Positions 7,624-16,205 of a stretch of DNA of 64,000 nucleotides are shown here, piece after piece; positions within the stretch are counted from its first letter, which is position 1, and each line of letters begins with the position of its first letter. Source of the stretch: a virus; the IMG/VR virus record IMGVR_UViG_3300021093_003900, positions 1 through 64,000 of that record; one strand, given 5' to 3'. The translations under genes were made by a program, and so were the position numbers. The notes below the pieces were generated by a model. It was not told the DNA's origin. It ran no database searches and saw only the letters and a program-made list of their open reading frames with translations.

Positions 7624-8472
7624 ATGAGTAAAAAAATTTATTTGACTGAATCTGAACTCAGAAAGTTAATTGGTCGTGTAATTAAAGAACAAAGTATGGG
7701 TGGAATGCTAACTCCACAAGCGTTTGCACAAGCCTCCGTAGAAGCAGGACAACTAATTAAAAAAGGTGTGTCGACTGCCTTTTCCGATGTAAGTAAGAGA
7801 ATTTGGGATTATGTTGCACGTATAAAAAAATTGGCAATTATATTTCCAGATATGACAGATGAAAAGGAAAGAATAGCTGCAAGTTATATGCATAAATATT
7901 TACCAATCTTTGCAAACCAAGCGGGTTGGACTTCATACGTTTTAAATTCTTTAACAGGGTATAATAGATTAATAAGTACATTGAGTAGTAAGGGTGTAAA
8001 ATTAGACCAACTTATAATTGGCTCTCATGGTGACGGGAAACATTTACTTATGACTAATAACGATGGTGTCGCAAACGCTGATTTTTTATCAAGTATTAAA
8101 AATATAATAACAAATCAAACTATCATTTATTTTACAGCTTGTTATGGTGCAGACAGCCTTAGACTATTGTATGACGCTGCTTGCAAAACTAATACTACCG
8201 TATATGCTTCAACTGGTGTCAATTATTTTAGTTTTGGCTCTGAAAAAGGATTTTACTCATGTTCACCAAAACCATTATTACCAGAAGATAGAAAACAATA
8301 CGACGATTGGGACTATGCAAAAAAGGCAAAGGGTGGTGAACGTGCATATAATGAACTTTTATTAAGAGGTGGATACTGTAAACCTGTTTCTAGTCCACCT
8401 CCATGGTTTGTAGTACCGGGAGCTATGGGGGGAATAGTAAAACCTATTGCGAAAGCTTTAGGGTATGAGTAA
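7624..8472 (+). CDS. Caspase-fold-like (His/Cys dyad) protein with capsid-targeting-like N-terminus, 282 aa
   Basis: Residues 1-22 (KIYLTESELRKLIGRVIKE, then QS) form a short amphipathic helix ending in IxE, like the T4 internal-protein targeting peptide. Residues of about 65-200 have the core of a DUF4347/CHAT-like alpha/beta domain: LDQLIIGSHGDG with H135 and IIYFTACYGADS with C173, the spacing expected for the His/Cys dyad of clan CD peptidases. The C-terminus is Pro-rich and hydrophobic. The protein may be packaged in the head and delivered to the host; the peptidase activity is inferred from the motif only. Confidence 0.65.
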   Translation: MSKKIYLTESELRKLIGRVIKEQSMGGMLTPQAFAQASVEAGQLIKKGVSTAFSDVSKRIWDYVARIKKLAIIFPDMTDEKERIAASYMHKYLPIFANQAGWTSYVLNSLTGYNRLISTLSSKGVKLDQLIIGSHGDGKHLLMTNNDGVANADFLSSIKNIITNQTIIYFTACYGADSLRLLYDAACKTNTTVYASTGVNYFSFGSEKGFYSCSPKPLLPEDRKQYDDWDYAKKAKGGERAYNELLLRGGYCKPVSSPPPWFVVPGAMGGIVKPIAKALGYE

Positions 8473-8508
8473 GAATGATGGGTAATTTGAAATAAAGAAA
8501 ATTTAAAG

Positions 8509-8516
8509 ATATTTAT
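8509..8516 (+). promoter_or_regulatory. Late-type box for the gene at 8530
   Basis: ATATTTAT 13 bases before the ATG, with an oligo-A leader; a TTTG at 8487-8490 could act as an upstream element. Confidence 0.45.
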
Positions 8517-8529
8517 TAGAAAAAAAATT

Positions 8530-9330
8530 ATGAACGCATATTTCGTAGGGATCACTCAACAAGAAAAAAATAACATTCTGGATCAACATAAGAAAATTTA
8601 TGATGGGTACAGATTAGTTCAACAAAACAATACTGAACCACAACCTTTGTATGTTCAAGATTTTGCAAACGACAAGGATGGTTTTGTTGTAAATAATAAG
8701 GGTGATGTAAAAAAATATACAAATATGGGTATCAATGAATCTCAAAAAGATTTTGAAACTATTGAGATGGAGGAAGATGATTGTGTTGAATGTGGCATGA
8801 AGGAAACTTACGAAGATATGTATATGGATCAACCTTCGGAGGAAGATTTTCAAGAAATTGGATTTGAATTTGAAAAACCAATAACTATCCGTGGAAATGT
8901 ATACCACAACACAGGTGACCTCGAAAGGGGTGAAAATATAAATTTAGGAAGTATAATGAACACAGAGGATGGTCTTAGATTTATGTCTATGTCAAACAAA
9001 CCAGAAGGATTAACCCTAGATGAGTTAGTAGACCTTTTAAACCCAATGGATATGGGTGATGCTCATGCGTATCGTGATGATATGGATATGCACCCAGAAG
9101 CGGATGAAATAGATTTAGAAGATTTGTATGCGGCATCCGAGTTTTATGATAAGTTAAAATCAGGTGAGGGACAAAAACCAAGTGATCGATTAAATGAACC
9201 GTCGGACGAGAAAGACAACAATTGGATGTTTGTTGAAGATGAGTTTACGGAGAGTGAAGACTTGGATGAATCATTTTACACACAAAGAAACAAAATACTT
9301 GAAATGTTTCAAAGAACGTCTAGGTTTTGA
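8530..9330 (+). CDS. Acidic hypothetical protein, 266 aa
   Basis: The N-terminal 25 residues (GITQQEKNNILDQHKKIYDGY) form a helix of a type that recurs in unknown proteins of related large phages. Residues 35-75 are a small beta-rich part, and from residue 78 the protein becomes strongly acidic (EMEEDDCVECGMKET, MDMHPEADEIDLEDLY). The C-terminus turns basic (RNKILEMFQRTSRF). It is monocistronic with its own box. It could be a core or scaffold component; no function is known. Confidence 0.65.
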   Translation: MNAYFVGITQQEKNNILDQHKKIYDGYRLVQQNNTEPQPLYVQDFANDKDGFVVNNKGDVKKYTNMGINESQKDFETIEMEEDDCVECGMKETYEDMYMDQPSEEDFQEIGFEFEKPITIRGNVYHNTGDLERGENINLGSIMNTEDGLRFMSMSNKPEGLTLDELVDLLNPMDMGDAHAYRDDMDMHPEADEIDLEDLYAASEFYDKLKSGEGQKPSDRLNEPSDEKDNNWMFVEDEFTESEDLDESFYTQRNKILEMFQRTSRF

Positions 9331-9396
9331 GAATTTTCCGTGAGTTTTTTGTAGATCAAATTTAATGGGAAATATTGATTTTTTTAAAAAAATGAG

Positions 9397-9404
9397 ATAT
9401 TTGT
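9397..9404 (+). promoter_or_regulatory. Late-type box for the gene at 9419
   Basis: ATATTTGT 14 bases before the ATG; a TTG 19 bases upstream of GATATTTG makes this one resemble the host-type promoters too. Confidence 0.45.
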
Positions 9405-9418
9405 AAGAAAAAAAAATT

Positions 9419-9721
9419 ATGGAAATAAGAGAAATTTTGGAAACTAACTTGGTCTCAAATAATTTGGAGGTCAAATTTAGAATAGACGAGGACACCGATG
9501 AAGTCATAAGAACTTACACATTTGATTTGGATGTCATTTTGGAATATGGTTACGACATTTTTCCAGAACCATTGGATATGACCGATATGGATGAAGAGTA
9601 TTTGGATGAGGAATATGAAATGGAAGAATTCGAAACAGAAATCGATGAAAGTGAATTGACATTGTTTATGAATGAATTTTTTTCGATAACTGAAAAACTT
9701 CCTGAAGCCGAAAGTTATTAA
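9419..9721 (+). CDS. Acidic small protein, 100 aa
   Basis: Begins MEIREILETNL and continues with a predicted strand pair (LEVKFRIDEDTDEVIRTYTFDL). Residues 55-85 are a run of Asp, Glu, Met and Tyr (DEEYLDEEYEMEEFETEIDE), and a short hydrophobic helix follows at the C-terminus. No family is recognised. It lies in a series of single genes, each with its own late-type box. Confidence 0.6.
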   Translation: MEIREILETNLVSNNLEVKFRIDEDTDEVIRTYTFDLDVILEYGYDIFPEPLDMTDMDEEYLDEEYEMEEFETEIDESELTLFMNEFFSITEKLPEAESY

Positions 9722-9725
9722 TTGA

Positions 9726-9733
9726 ATATTTAT
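9726..9733 (+). promoter_or_regulatory. Late-type box for the gene at 9739
   Basis: ATATTTAT five bases before the ATG. Confidence 0.45.
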
Positions 9734-9738
9734 AACTT

Positions 9739-9978
9739 ATGAGTGATATTGATATAAATTACTACATAAGAATGTTACGTTCTTTGATAGGTAATAAGGT
9801 TGAATTTGAAGAACAAGATACTGGTGGTACTGCAACTAGCTCAGGCCCACCACCAGCGTACCCAACGGTCACCAAATGGGAAACAGGGATCAAAAGAGGT
9901 TCCGCAAACCAGATAGGTAATACCAAATGGAAAGATTCATATACCATAACAAGAGGTAAAGCGAATACTTTATTATAA
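9739..9978 (+). CDS. Small hypothetical protein, 79 aa
   Basis: An N-terminal amphipathic stretch (INYYIRMLRSLIGNKVEFEE) is followed by a Gly/Ser/Pro linker and a basic tail with two similar WxxxxxxxRG units (TKWETGIKRGSAN and TKWKDSYTITRGKAN). The size and basic tail are consistent with a minor virion or DNA-associated protein, but nothing specific is recognised. It has its own late-type box. Confidence 0.55.
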   Translation: MSDIDINYYIRMLRSLIGNKVEFEEQDTGGTATSSGPPPAYPTVTKWETGIKRGSANQIGNTKWKDSYTITRGKANTLL

Positions 9979-9982
9979 TCAG

Positions 9983-9990
9983 ATATTTAT
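9983..9990 (+). promoter_or_regulatory. Late-type box for the gene at 10002
   Basis: ATATTTAT 11 bases before the ATG with nine A residues between. Confidence 0.5.
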
Positions 9991-10001
9991 CAAAAAAAAA
10001 T

Positions 10002-11132
10002 ATGAAAATCACGAAAAATAAAAAATATTTGTATTATAACGATACAATAGTTGATACTGAAACTTTTGAAAAATACGAAAATATTAGTAGCAATCCATTA
10101 ATTGTTTGTGAAGTTTTACAAAATCAATGTGAATATTTTTACAAAAATAGAATTATTAGTGAAGAAAAAATATTTGAGATAATTCAAAATTTGTCATCTT
10201 CTTTTTTGAGTTTAAATGAAATTGATTTTATGACTTATCAAGTAAGGTTTGGATTAAAATTACTTACTGAAAAAACTCAAAATAATTTAGAATCTGGATT
10301 AAAATTAATTGAGGAAAATTGGGAATACATAAGAGAAAAACTTGTAGAATATTATGAAAATAGTACAAACATCAAATTATTAAATGAAACCTCCAAAAAT
10401 ATAAAATTACTTTTTTCTGATGAGAAATTTAATTGGATTTTTGAAGGTGTATACGATACTACTAATTGGGTAATGACTAAAATTGAAGATTTTTTACTTA
10501 GTTTAAAGGGTGTTGCTCTGTCAACTTTTTTAATGTCTCTAGGTATTGGTGTAGTCACTAATGTTGTTATGTGGGGAGCAATAGCTGTTTGGAAAATCTA
10601 TAAAATAATTGCTGGGAAATTATCGAATTCTATGGAAAATTGGTTTGATGTTGCAATTTGTTTAGTAGGTGCAGTTTTTGGTGGGGCTGTAAAGTATTTA
10701 AAAACTGCAATTAAAGGTATTAGTTTTGCTGCAAAAAATTTAAGGAGAATGAAATCTTTACAACCCATCAGAGACTTATTGAATTTAGGTTCAACCAAAG
10801 TTACCACTATCTTAGAATCATCAAAAAACTTTTTAAAAAAATTACGTGTTTCTGGTGTTGATGGAATTTTTTCCAAAGTGGGTAGTTGGTTAACAAATTT
10901 TTTTGAAAAAATGATGAATTTTTTGAATGACCCAAAAACATCTAAAGCGGCATTGAATACTGTAGCAGCATCTGCTGTATATGTCGGACTTGATAAAGCG
11001 ATTGATAAAATGTTAAAATCAAAAGAAAATAAAAAAAATAAACAAAATAATTCTGAGTACGAACAACTCGGCCAAACGATGGGAAATGTAGACGATCCAG
11101 AATTAGATGATATTTATAACGATGATAACTAA
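10002..11132 (+). CDS. Membrane-associated hypothetical protein, 376 aa
   Basis: Residues 1-160 are helical and Asn/Glu/Lys-rich; hydrophobic segments follow at about 170-200 (LSTFLMSLGIGVVTNVVMWGAIAVW) and 213-232. The remainder is basic, with a second hydrophobic patch near 325, and an acidic C-terminus (DDPELDDIYNDDN). It begins a three-gene transcript with the next two plus-strand genes. The layout resembles injected pilot or internal head proteins, but this is inference. Confidence 0.65.
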   Translation: MKITKNKKYLYYNDTIVDTETFEKYENISSNPLIVCEVLQNQCEYFYKNRIISEEKIFEIIQNLSSSFLSLNEIDFMTYQVRFGLKLLTEKTQNNLESGLKLIEENWEYIREKLVEYYENSTNIKLLNETSKNIKLLFSDEKFNWIFEGVYDTTNWVMTKIEDFLLSLKGVALSTFLMSLGIGVVTNVVMWGAIAVWKIYKIIAGKLSNSMENWFDVAICLVGAVFGGAVKYLKTAIKGISFAAKNLRRMKSLQPIRDLLNLGSTKVTTILESSKNFLKKLRVSGVDGIFSKVGSWLTNFFEKMMNFLNDPKTSKAALNTVAASAVYVGLDKAIDKMLKSKENKKNKQNNSEYEQLGQTMGNVDDPELDDIYNDDN

Positions 11133-11133
11133 T

Positions 11134-12597
11134 ATGGATTCACAATCAGAAATACGGAAACACATTGATTTTGTTATATTGATCAATCAACAAATACTTA
11201 TTGAAACAATAAAACAAATTGACAGACCAATTATAACGGAAAGTAAAGGAAATTTGATAAAACTGTTCAAAATTTTTCTCACAGATAAAAATTTATTCAA
11301 AGCAACTTTACCAAAACTTAAAAACGTAACTTTTTTTAAGAATGTTAATTCAAGAAGGGATTTAGCAACTGTATTAAAAAATTTATCCCCCTTAGAGTAT
11401 AAAGGTGCATTCAAACAATTTATAGATCAGCTTAGTGGTAATGATAGAAGCGCATTTATAAAAGGATTATTTAATGGAAAAGAAGATTTGATCAATAGAG
11501 TTTTAAACAATGCCTCAAATGGAAAAAATTCAGCACTGAAACGATTAACTAATTACTATGAAAATTTAGGACTAACTCAAAACGAAATTGCTGAACAATT
11601 TACTATGGCTACAGGTAAATACGCGGATGATGTTGCCAATTTAATTTACAATAGTACTAAACAAAGTGGTAGTCTAGCTAAACAAACGAAGATGGGAAAG
11701 CTACTTGACACACTAAAACCAAACACAAGAACTAAAAAAATTACAATTCCATGGAAGTTAATTGGAATTGTTGCTGGTGGTGGTGGGTTAATATGGTTAT
11801 TGAATAAATGGGGTGATGATACTGAAATTGTAGATCCTAATGGAAATCCAATAGATCCAACTACACCCTCAGGCTCGCAAGAAACAACTACCCCATCAGG
11901 TTCGCAAGAAAAAACCACAAATATAGTTGCAAAAGATGATGTTTTACCGTCTAAAGACGAATTTGTATTATCATATCCAAATGACAAAAATTGGAGATAT
12001 ATTTGTAAAAACGGAAATTGGTATGCTAGATCTATAGTTAATGGACAAATACGAAATTTAAATTGGGGTGTCAAGAACGGATATCCGAGATGGCAAATTT
12101 CAATAGATAGATTAAATAAAACGTATCCAAATGCTTGTAAAACAACAACTGGAACAACTGTAACAACAACTGGAACAACAACTGGAACAACAACTGGAAC
12201 AACAACTACCACACCAAATCGTATAGGAGCTAATGTGGATAGTTTAGTAAAAGTAGATACATCAAAATACCCTGGAATCTACAACAGACCTCAAGATCAG
12301 TTTACGTTAACACCACCAAGTAGTGACGGGGTAGTTCTGGGAGGATCGGGAGAACAACAAAGAGAACCACTAGTGATTGAACCCACACAAATTAATCTTA
12401 CTAGAGAATATTGTAGAAATTTGTATTCATCTATTGAAAGAAATGACCAAAAAAGTGGTAGAAAAACAGCAACACCAAAACAGTTAGGTGAGGTCGAAAG
12501 ATGCTTACAACAATATAACATTTTCAAATTAGCTGCTTTAAATGTAAGAAATAGGTATGGTTATACTATGTCTGGTGGCGACAAAGGAATAAGATAA
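11134..12597 (+). CDS. Large Thr-rich hypothetical protein with one membrane segment, 487 aa
   Basis: Start set at MDSQSEIRKHIDF, one base after the upstream stop; an earlier ATG at 11107 would overlap by 26 bases. The N-terminal part contains PIITE|S, a possible prohead-protease site. A hydrophobic segment (WKLIGIVAGGGGLIWLLNKW) lies near residue 210, followed by Ser/Thr/Gly linkers, a small globular part (WRYICKNGNWYARS) and a TTGTTTG repeat tract. It may be a virion or injected protein that spans a membrane. Confidence 0.65.
   Translation: MDSQSEIRKHIDFVILINQQILIETIKQIDRPIITESKGNLIKLFKIFLTDKNLFKATLPKLKNVTFFKNVNSRRDLATVLKNLSPLEYKGAFKQFIDQLSGNDRSAFIKGLFNGKEDLINRVLNNASNGKNSALKRLTNYYENLGLTQNEIAEQFTMATGKYADDVANLIYNSTKQSGSLAKQTKMGKLLDTLKPNTRTKKITIPWKLIGIVAGGGGLIWLLNKWGDDTEIVDPNGNPIDPTTPSGSQETTTPSGSQEKTTNIVAKDDVLPSKDEFVLSYPNDKNWRYICKNGNWYARSIVNGQIRNLNWGVKNGYPRWQISIDRLNKTYPNACKTTTGTTVTTTGTTTGTTTGTTTTTPNRIGANVDSLVKVDTSKYPGIYNRPQDQFTLTPPSSDGVVLGGSGEQQREPLVIEPTQINLTREYCRNLYSSIERNDQKSGRKTATPKQLGEVERCLQQYNIFKLAALNVRNRYGYTMSGGDKGIR
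12139..12210 (+). repeat. 12-bp coding repeat (Thr-Thr-Thr-Gly tract)
   Basis: About five imperfect copies of ACAACAACTGGA encode Thr/Gly linker residues inside the 487-aa protein. The repeat number is likely to vary by slippage. Confidence 0.75.
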
Positions 12598-12612
12598 ATA
12601 AATAAAAATTAT

Positions 12613-13269
12613 ATGAAAAATATATCACGAAGTCTAAAACGTAATATTTCTGAAATTAGAGAAAAAAAAAATAATCTTATCATAGAACATAGTATTGTTC
12701 AATCAAGATTAAAATTTGTTCTAGAACAAGAATATAAAAATAATGACGCTAAATTTATTGCTCTACTTGAAGAAATAATAAATTTAGAGGAACAAGGTTA
12801 TAATTTATCTCTAATAAATGAAGAAGAGTTTGATTTTTTTTCAATGTTAGGACGTATATTTGGGGGGTCATTTACATCAATATGGGAAGTTTTAGGTGAA
12901 AAAATGGCAGATTCTTTAGCCGACAAACTTCAGATCAATAAAACTAATTGGGTTTATAATGTGATTGTTTCGTTTATTACAAGTGTGAATTGGAGAAACT
13001 ATGGTAAATTATTTACAGATTGTAAATTTTTGACTAACGGAATTTCCGACGCAGTAATTGAAGGTACACTTAGACAAATGCAAAAAGAAAATGTTGATGA
13101 CGAAAATATTGGTGGTTATGTACTCAGCGCTTTAAGAAATTCAATAATGAAAGAGTTTGCTGAAAGAAAAGACTCTTTAATACAAAAATTGGAGGATATT
13201 ATCGGTGGAATAATTTGCGGTCAAGTTTCTAAGTGGAAATCTAATATAGCCAAAATTAACATCGAATAA
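12613..13269 (+). CDS. Hypothetical protein, 218 aa
   Basis: A basic helical N-terminus (MKNISRSLKRNISEIREKK) leads into a coiled-coil-like region, then a Gly-rich hydrophobic patch (FSMLGRIFGGSFTSIWEVLG) at about residue 75 and a C-terminal hydrophobic segment (LEDIIGGIICGQVSKW). It follows the 487-aa gene after 15 bases, and the three genes 10002-13269 appear to be one unit with similar amphipathic and hydrophobic architecture. No family is recognised. Confidence 0.62.
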   Translation: MKNISRSLKRNISEIREKKNNLIIEHSIVQSRLKFVLEQEYKNNDAKFIALLEEIINLEEQGYNLSLINEEEFDFFSMLGRIFGGSFTSIWEVLGEKMADSLADKLQINKTNWVYNVIVSFITSVNWRNYGKLFTDCKFLTNGISDAVIEGTLRQMQKENVDDENIGGYVLSALRNSIMKEFAERKDSLIQKLEDIIGGIICGQVSKWKSNIAKINIE

Positions 13270-13275
13270 CAATTT

Positions 13276-13767
13276 TCAAAAAAAATCTCTTTTGAAGTTT
13301 TCCCAAGTAGATTCCAAATTTTTACCAGCAATTTCAGTAAAAAATTGAGGTTCGTACGGTTGTTTATTTAATTTCATTTTTGCTTGTTCTAAACTTTTGT
13401 CGCCCTTTTTTACATTACAACTAGAACAAGATGTCACCATATTTGACCAAGTATTTAGTCCGCCTTTAGATCGAGGAATGATGTGATCAATAGTTAAGTT
13501 TCTTTTTGACCCGCAATAAACACACTGATGATTATCTCGAGCATAAATTCTATGACGACTAATTTTGATTGCTTTTGGTCGAAATTTGACATAATTAAAT
13601 AATCTAATGATCAAAGGTCGAATAAATTCCCCTGAAACCGTTAAAATTTTTTCTAGATCCTCTTTCAAAATTTCCGCTTTACCTTTCAAAATTAACTTCA
13701 TACTTTTTTGTAAAGAAGTTATATTCAATGGTGTGAAATCAGCATTTAATACTAATACGTGGCTCAT
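13276..13767 (-). CDS. HNH endonuclease, 163 aa
   Basis: Start set at MSHVLVLNADFTPL (13767); an upstream ATG at 13785 would sit inside the promoter. Residues of about 80-130 contain a full HNH module: CVYCG, LTIDHIIPRSKGG with the catalytic His, WSNMVTSCSSCNVKKGD with the second Cys pair and Asn. The N-terminal extension (LNADFTPLNITSLQKSMKLILKGKAEIL) is typical of the McrA-like HNH family found in phages and bacteria. It cuts DNA; it could act in packaging, host DNA degradation or mobility. Confidence 0.88.
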   Translation of the reverse strand: MSHVLVLNADFTPLNITSLQKSMKLILKGKAEILKEDLEKILTVSGEFIRPLIIRLFNYVKFRPKAIKISRHRIYARDNHQCVYCGSKRNLTIDHIIPRSKGGLNTWSNMVTSCSSCNVKKGDKSLEQAKMKLNKQPYEPQFFTEIAGKNLESTWENFKRDFF

Positions 13768-13783
13768 TATTTGACTTTTTATC

Positions 13784-13814
13784 AAAAAATACTAAATTTT
13801 GTTCGTAAATCAAA
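13784..13814 (-). promoter_or_regulatory. Host-type promoter for the HNH gene
   Basis: TTTG (13811-13814) and TATTTTTT (13784-13791) on the minus strand with a 19-base spacer; the last base of the -7 element deviates. The start codon follows 16 bases later. Confidence 0.5.
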
Positions 13815-13821
13815 TATAATT

Positions 13822-14016
13822 ATGTCATACTGTATTATCAAAAATATTAAAGTCGAAAGTAAAGATACAAACATTCACAAAACACTACCTGTGATTCTTT
13901 TGGATAATCAGGATGAAGTATTAGAATTTGAAAATTTTGACGAGGCTGAAAAATTTCGAGTTTTGCTCCAGAAAAATTCTGACTCAAATCACGAATATTT
14001 AGTTAAACAGATTTAA
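13822..14016 (+). CDS. Small hypothetical protein, 64 aa
   Basis: Start set at MSYCIIKNIKVESKDTN, because an earlier in-frame ATG (13759) would lie within the divergent HNH gene. Short strands and one helix (FDEAEKFRVLLQKNSD) suggest a small alpha/beta protein. Only two bases separate it from the DUF6915-like gene. The function is unknown. Confidence 0.6.
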   Translation: MSYCIIKNIKVESKDTNIHKTLPVILLDNQDEVLEFENFDEAEKFRVLLQKNSDSNHEYLVKQI

Positions 14017-14018
14017 AA

Positions 14019-14372
14019 ATGGCACATCCAATTCTTCACGCAAAATCATCTGCAAAAAAATTTGGTGGAAAATGGGAAGATTATATTCACTTACATAATT
14101 GGCTTGATGAAACAAAAGGGTGGGTAGGACACTCTATACACCGAATGTTTCGACATCATAGTGAAGGAATTTTTGAAATGGAAAAAATTTTTGGTACATC
14201 ATTTCAAAATAGTGAAGATAAGATTGTTTATACAAGGTATGTGGGTGAACAACATGTATTGGAAGATTGTTATAATTACATTCCTTCAGCAAAAGAATGG
14301 ATAGACGCGATCAAATCTGAAAAAAAACCTATGTGGTTTTTAAGAACAGGTAAAATAGAATTAGAAGATTAG
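14019..14372 (+). CDS. DUF6915-like protein, 117 aa
   Basis: The sequence follows the family closely: MAHPILHAKSSAKKFGGKWE, HLHNWLDETK, HRMFRHHSEGIFEMEKIFG, YVGEQHVLEDCYNYIPSAKEW. The His-rich pattern (H6, and HRMFRHH near residue 41) hints at a metal site. Members occur in bacteria and phages without an experimentally known role. It lies between two small genes of unknown function. Confidence 0.75.
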   Translation: MAHPILHAKSSAKKFGGKWEDYIHLHNWLDETKGWVGHSIHRMFRHHSEGIFEMEKIFGTSFQNSEDKIVYTRYVGEQHVLEDCYNYIPSAKEWIDAIKSEKKPMWFLRTGKIELED

Positions 14373-14380
14373 ATATTTAC
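14373..14380 (+). promoter_or_regulatory. Late-type box for the gene at 14385
   Basis: ATATTTAC four bases before the ATG. Confidence 0.4.
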
Positions 14381-14384
14381 TTGT

Positions 14385-15125
14385 ATGAACCAAACAGCAA
14401 AACAACTTGTAGCCGTAATAAAATACTGGCAAAAAAAATGTTCTAAAGTATATTTTGAAATGGATGGAGAGTTTGGTGGATTTGCATGGGATCACCAAAA
14501 GTCATGTCAATGCATTTCAATAGACAATTCAAAGACCGAATTACCATATCCAACTCCAATGCGAGTAGTCATGCAGTATTTGATTGATTTACTAGATTTG
14601 GAAGATAGAGCAGTAAATGATATAGATGTGGAAGACCCGAACATTTATGCATATGAATTTGAGTTTAATTTTTCAGAAATGAATTTCAAAGTGTATTGTA
14701 ATTATTCTTACATTATGGAAGGTAATGAAATAGTTTCAGTGAGAAACGCCAAAAATAATGCAACGTTAACTGAAGTATTGAATGATCTTAAAAAAAATGG
14801 AAAGAAAGGGAAATACCGAGTTGATTTCAATGGTAGTGGAGACTCTGGATATATTGATGATAATATGAGTAGTTTGGAAAGGTCTGAGGCAGATAACATT
14901 CCAAGTGGATTAGAGGATGAGTTATATGACTTCTTAGGTGCCAGACACCCTGGGTGGGAAAATAATGAGGGTAGTTTCGGGTTTTTTATTATTGACTTAA
15001 ATAATAACTCAATTGAACTAAATTATACCGAAAATTATGAAGAAAGTGACACCGTAATGATTCATATGGGTTCAATAGACGAATTAATTCAAACTATAAC
15101 TTCAAGTGACAACAATAACAATTAA
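14385..15125 (+). CDS. Paralogue A of a tandem pair, 246 aa
   Basis: Shares with the next gene the N-terminal KQLxAxIxYWxKKC motif, the central EVLNDLKKNGKKGKYRVDFN followed by GSGDSGYIDD, IPSGLEDELYDFL, PGWEN and GFFIIDLNNNSIELNYT. The DFxGxGDSGxID segment resembles DUF6878-type proteins. It appears cytosolic and acidic. No function is known for the family. Confidence 0.72.
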   Translation: MNQTAKQLVAVIKYWQKKCSKVYFEMDGEFGGFAWDHQKSCQCISIDNSKTELPYPTPMRVVMQYLIDLLDLEDRAVNDIDVEDPNIYAYEFEFNFSEMNFKVYCNYSYIMEGNEIVSVRNAKNNATLTEVLNDLKKNGKKGKYRVDFNGSGDSGYIDDNMSSLERSEADNIPSGLEDELYDFLGARHPGWENNEGSFGFFIIDLNNNSIELNYTENYEESDTVMIHMGSIDELIQTITSSDNNNN

Positions 15126-15134
15126 ATTAATAAA

Positions 15135-15878
15135 ATGAATTCACCAGTAAAACAACTTATGGCTTTGATTAGCTATTGGAAAAAAAAATGTCATGTAGTT
15201 TCTTTTAATGTGGACGGAGATCTTTCTAGGATTTACGAGAGACGTGACTACTGTTGGTGTCACCAAGTAGATGGTAATGAATTTAAACAACCATTCCCAA
15301 TTCCAATGTCTGGTGTAGTATCTTTCATTGCTGAAAAATTAAATTTGGAAATAATACAGTATCACAATATCGATCAGGATCCAGAACTTGTTCATACTGA
15401 ATTCTTCGAATATTCATTTGACTTCCCAAATAATAAATTTACGGTAACTGGAGATTTTTCATATCTTACTGAAGGAGACGGAAAAAATTACCTTATGAGT
15501 ACTAAAAAAAATCCAAAATTAGATGAAGTATTAAATGATTTAATGAATGACGGTAAAAAAGGAAAGTATCGTGTTGATTTCAATGGTGATGGTGATGAGG
15601 GTTATATCGATGACAAAATGAGTTCGTTGGAAATTAAAGATGAAGTTCGAATTCCAAGTGGACTAGAAGATATATTATATGATTTTTTGGAAACTACGAT
15701 CCCAGGTTGGGAAGAAGAAAATGGCGGCCAAGGGTTTTTCATTATTGATTTAGACAAAAGAACACTTAGGTTAAATTATACACCAACAATCAATGTCAAC
15801 GAAGAACTTTTAATTTACACTTCTTCTTTGGATAAATTCATTCAAACGATTAGTGTCGATACGGAGAGTGTCGAATGA
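15135..15878 (+). CDS. Paralogue B of a tandem pair, 247 aa
   Basis: Aligns along its whole length with the preceding gene: KQLMALISYWKKKC, KKGKYRVDFNGDGDEGYIDD, IPSGLEDILYDFLE, PGWEEENGGQGFFIIDLDKR. The N-terminal third is the most divergent, with a Cys/His pair (CWCH) where paralogue A has CQC. The gap is nine bases. Its 3' end overlaps the convergent lipoprotein gene by 69 bases, both frames being intact. Confidence 0.72.
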   Translation: MNSPVKQLMALISYWKKKCHVVSFNVDGDLSRIYERRDYCWCHQVDGNEFKQPFPIPMSGVVSFIAEKLNLEIIQYHNIDQDPELVHTEFFEYSFDFPNNKFTVTGDFSYLTEGDGKNYLMSTKKNPKLDEVLNDLMNDGKKGKYRVDFNGDGDEGYIDDKMSSLEIKDEVRIPSGLEDILYDFLETTIPGWEEENGGQGFFIIDLDKRTLRLNYTPTINVNEELLIYTSSLDKFIQTISVDTESVE

Positions 15879-16205
15879 TTTAGTACTATTGTAGTGTTCA
15901 CGTGAAAGGTAAATTAAACACTCAATTTCTTTTTCTTTAAGTTTTTTTTCTTTGATCTTCATTTCTATATTCACTTTTTTCAAAGAATCAGTTGTTTGAA
16001 CATACAAAACGTTTTTTTCTTTAATTTTTGGTATTCGTGATTCAATACTATCCAAAATTTTGTTCAAGCTATCCAAATTAGTTGTAGGTTCTGAAGAAAT
16101 GGTGTCCAAAAAAATAATTGTAGAATCGATGTATGTTTCTTCTTCCTTAGTTTGAATAAAGTTACAAGAACTGAAAATCAAAAAAAACAATAGTAAATAT
16201 TTCAT
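15810..16205 (-). CDS. Outer-membrane lipoprotein, spanin (Rz1)-like, 131 aa
   Basis: A type II signal peptide MKYLLLFFLIFSSC with the lipobox Cys at position 14, then a Ser/Thr-rich segment and a coiled-coil-prone stretch (LNKILDSIESRIPKIKEKN, EMKIKEKKLKEKEIE). It starts four bases before the stop of the upstream gene, which encodes a one-TM coiled-coil protein. This order and overlap match two-component spanins, which fuse inner and outer membranes at lysis. Assignment rests on architecture, not sequence similarity. Confidence 0.65.
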   Translation of the reverse strand: MKYLLLFFLIFSSCNFIQTKEEETYIDSTIIFLDTISSEPTTNLDSLNKILDSIESRIPKIKEKNVLYVQTTDSLKKVNIEMKIKEKKLKEKEIECLIYLSREHYNSTKSFDTLRIDTNRLNEFIQRRSVN

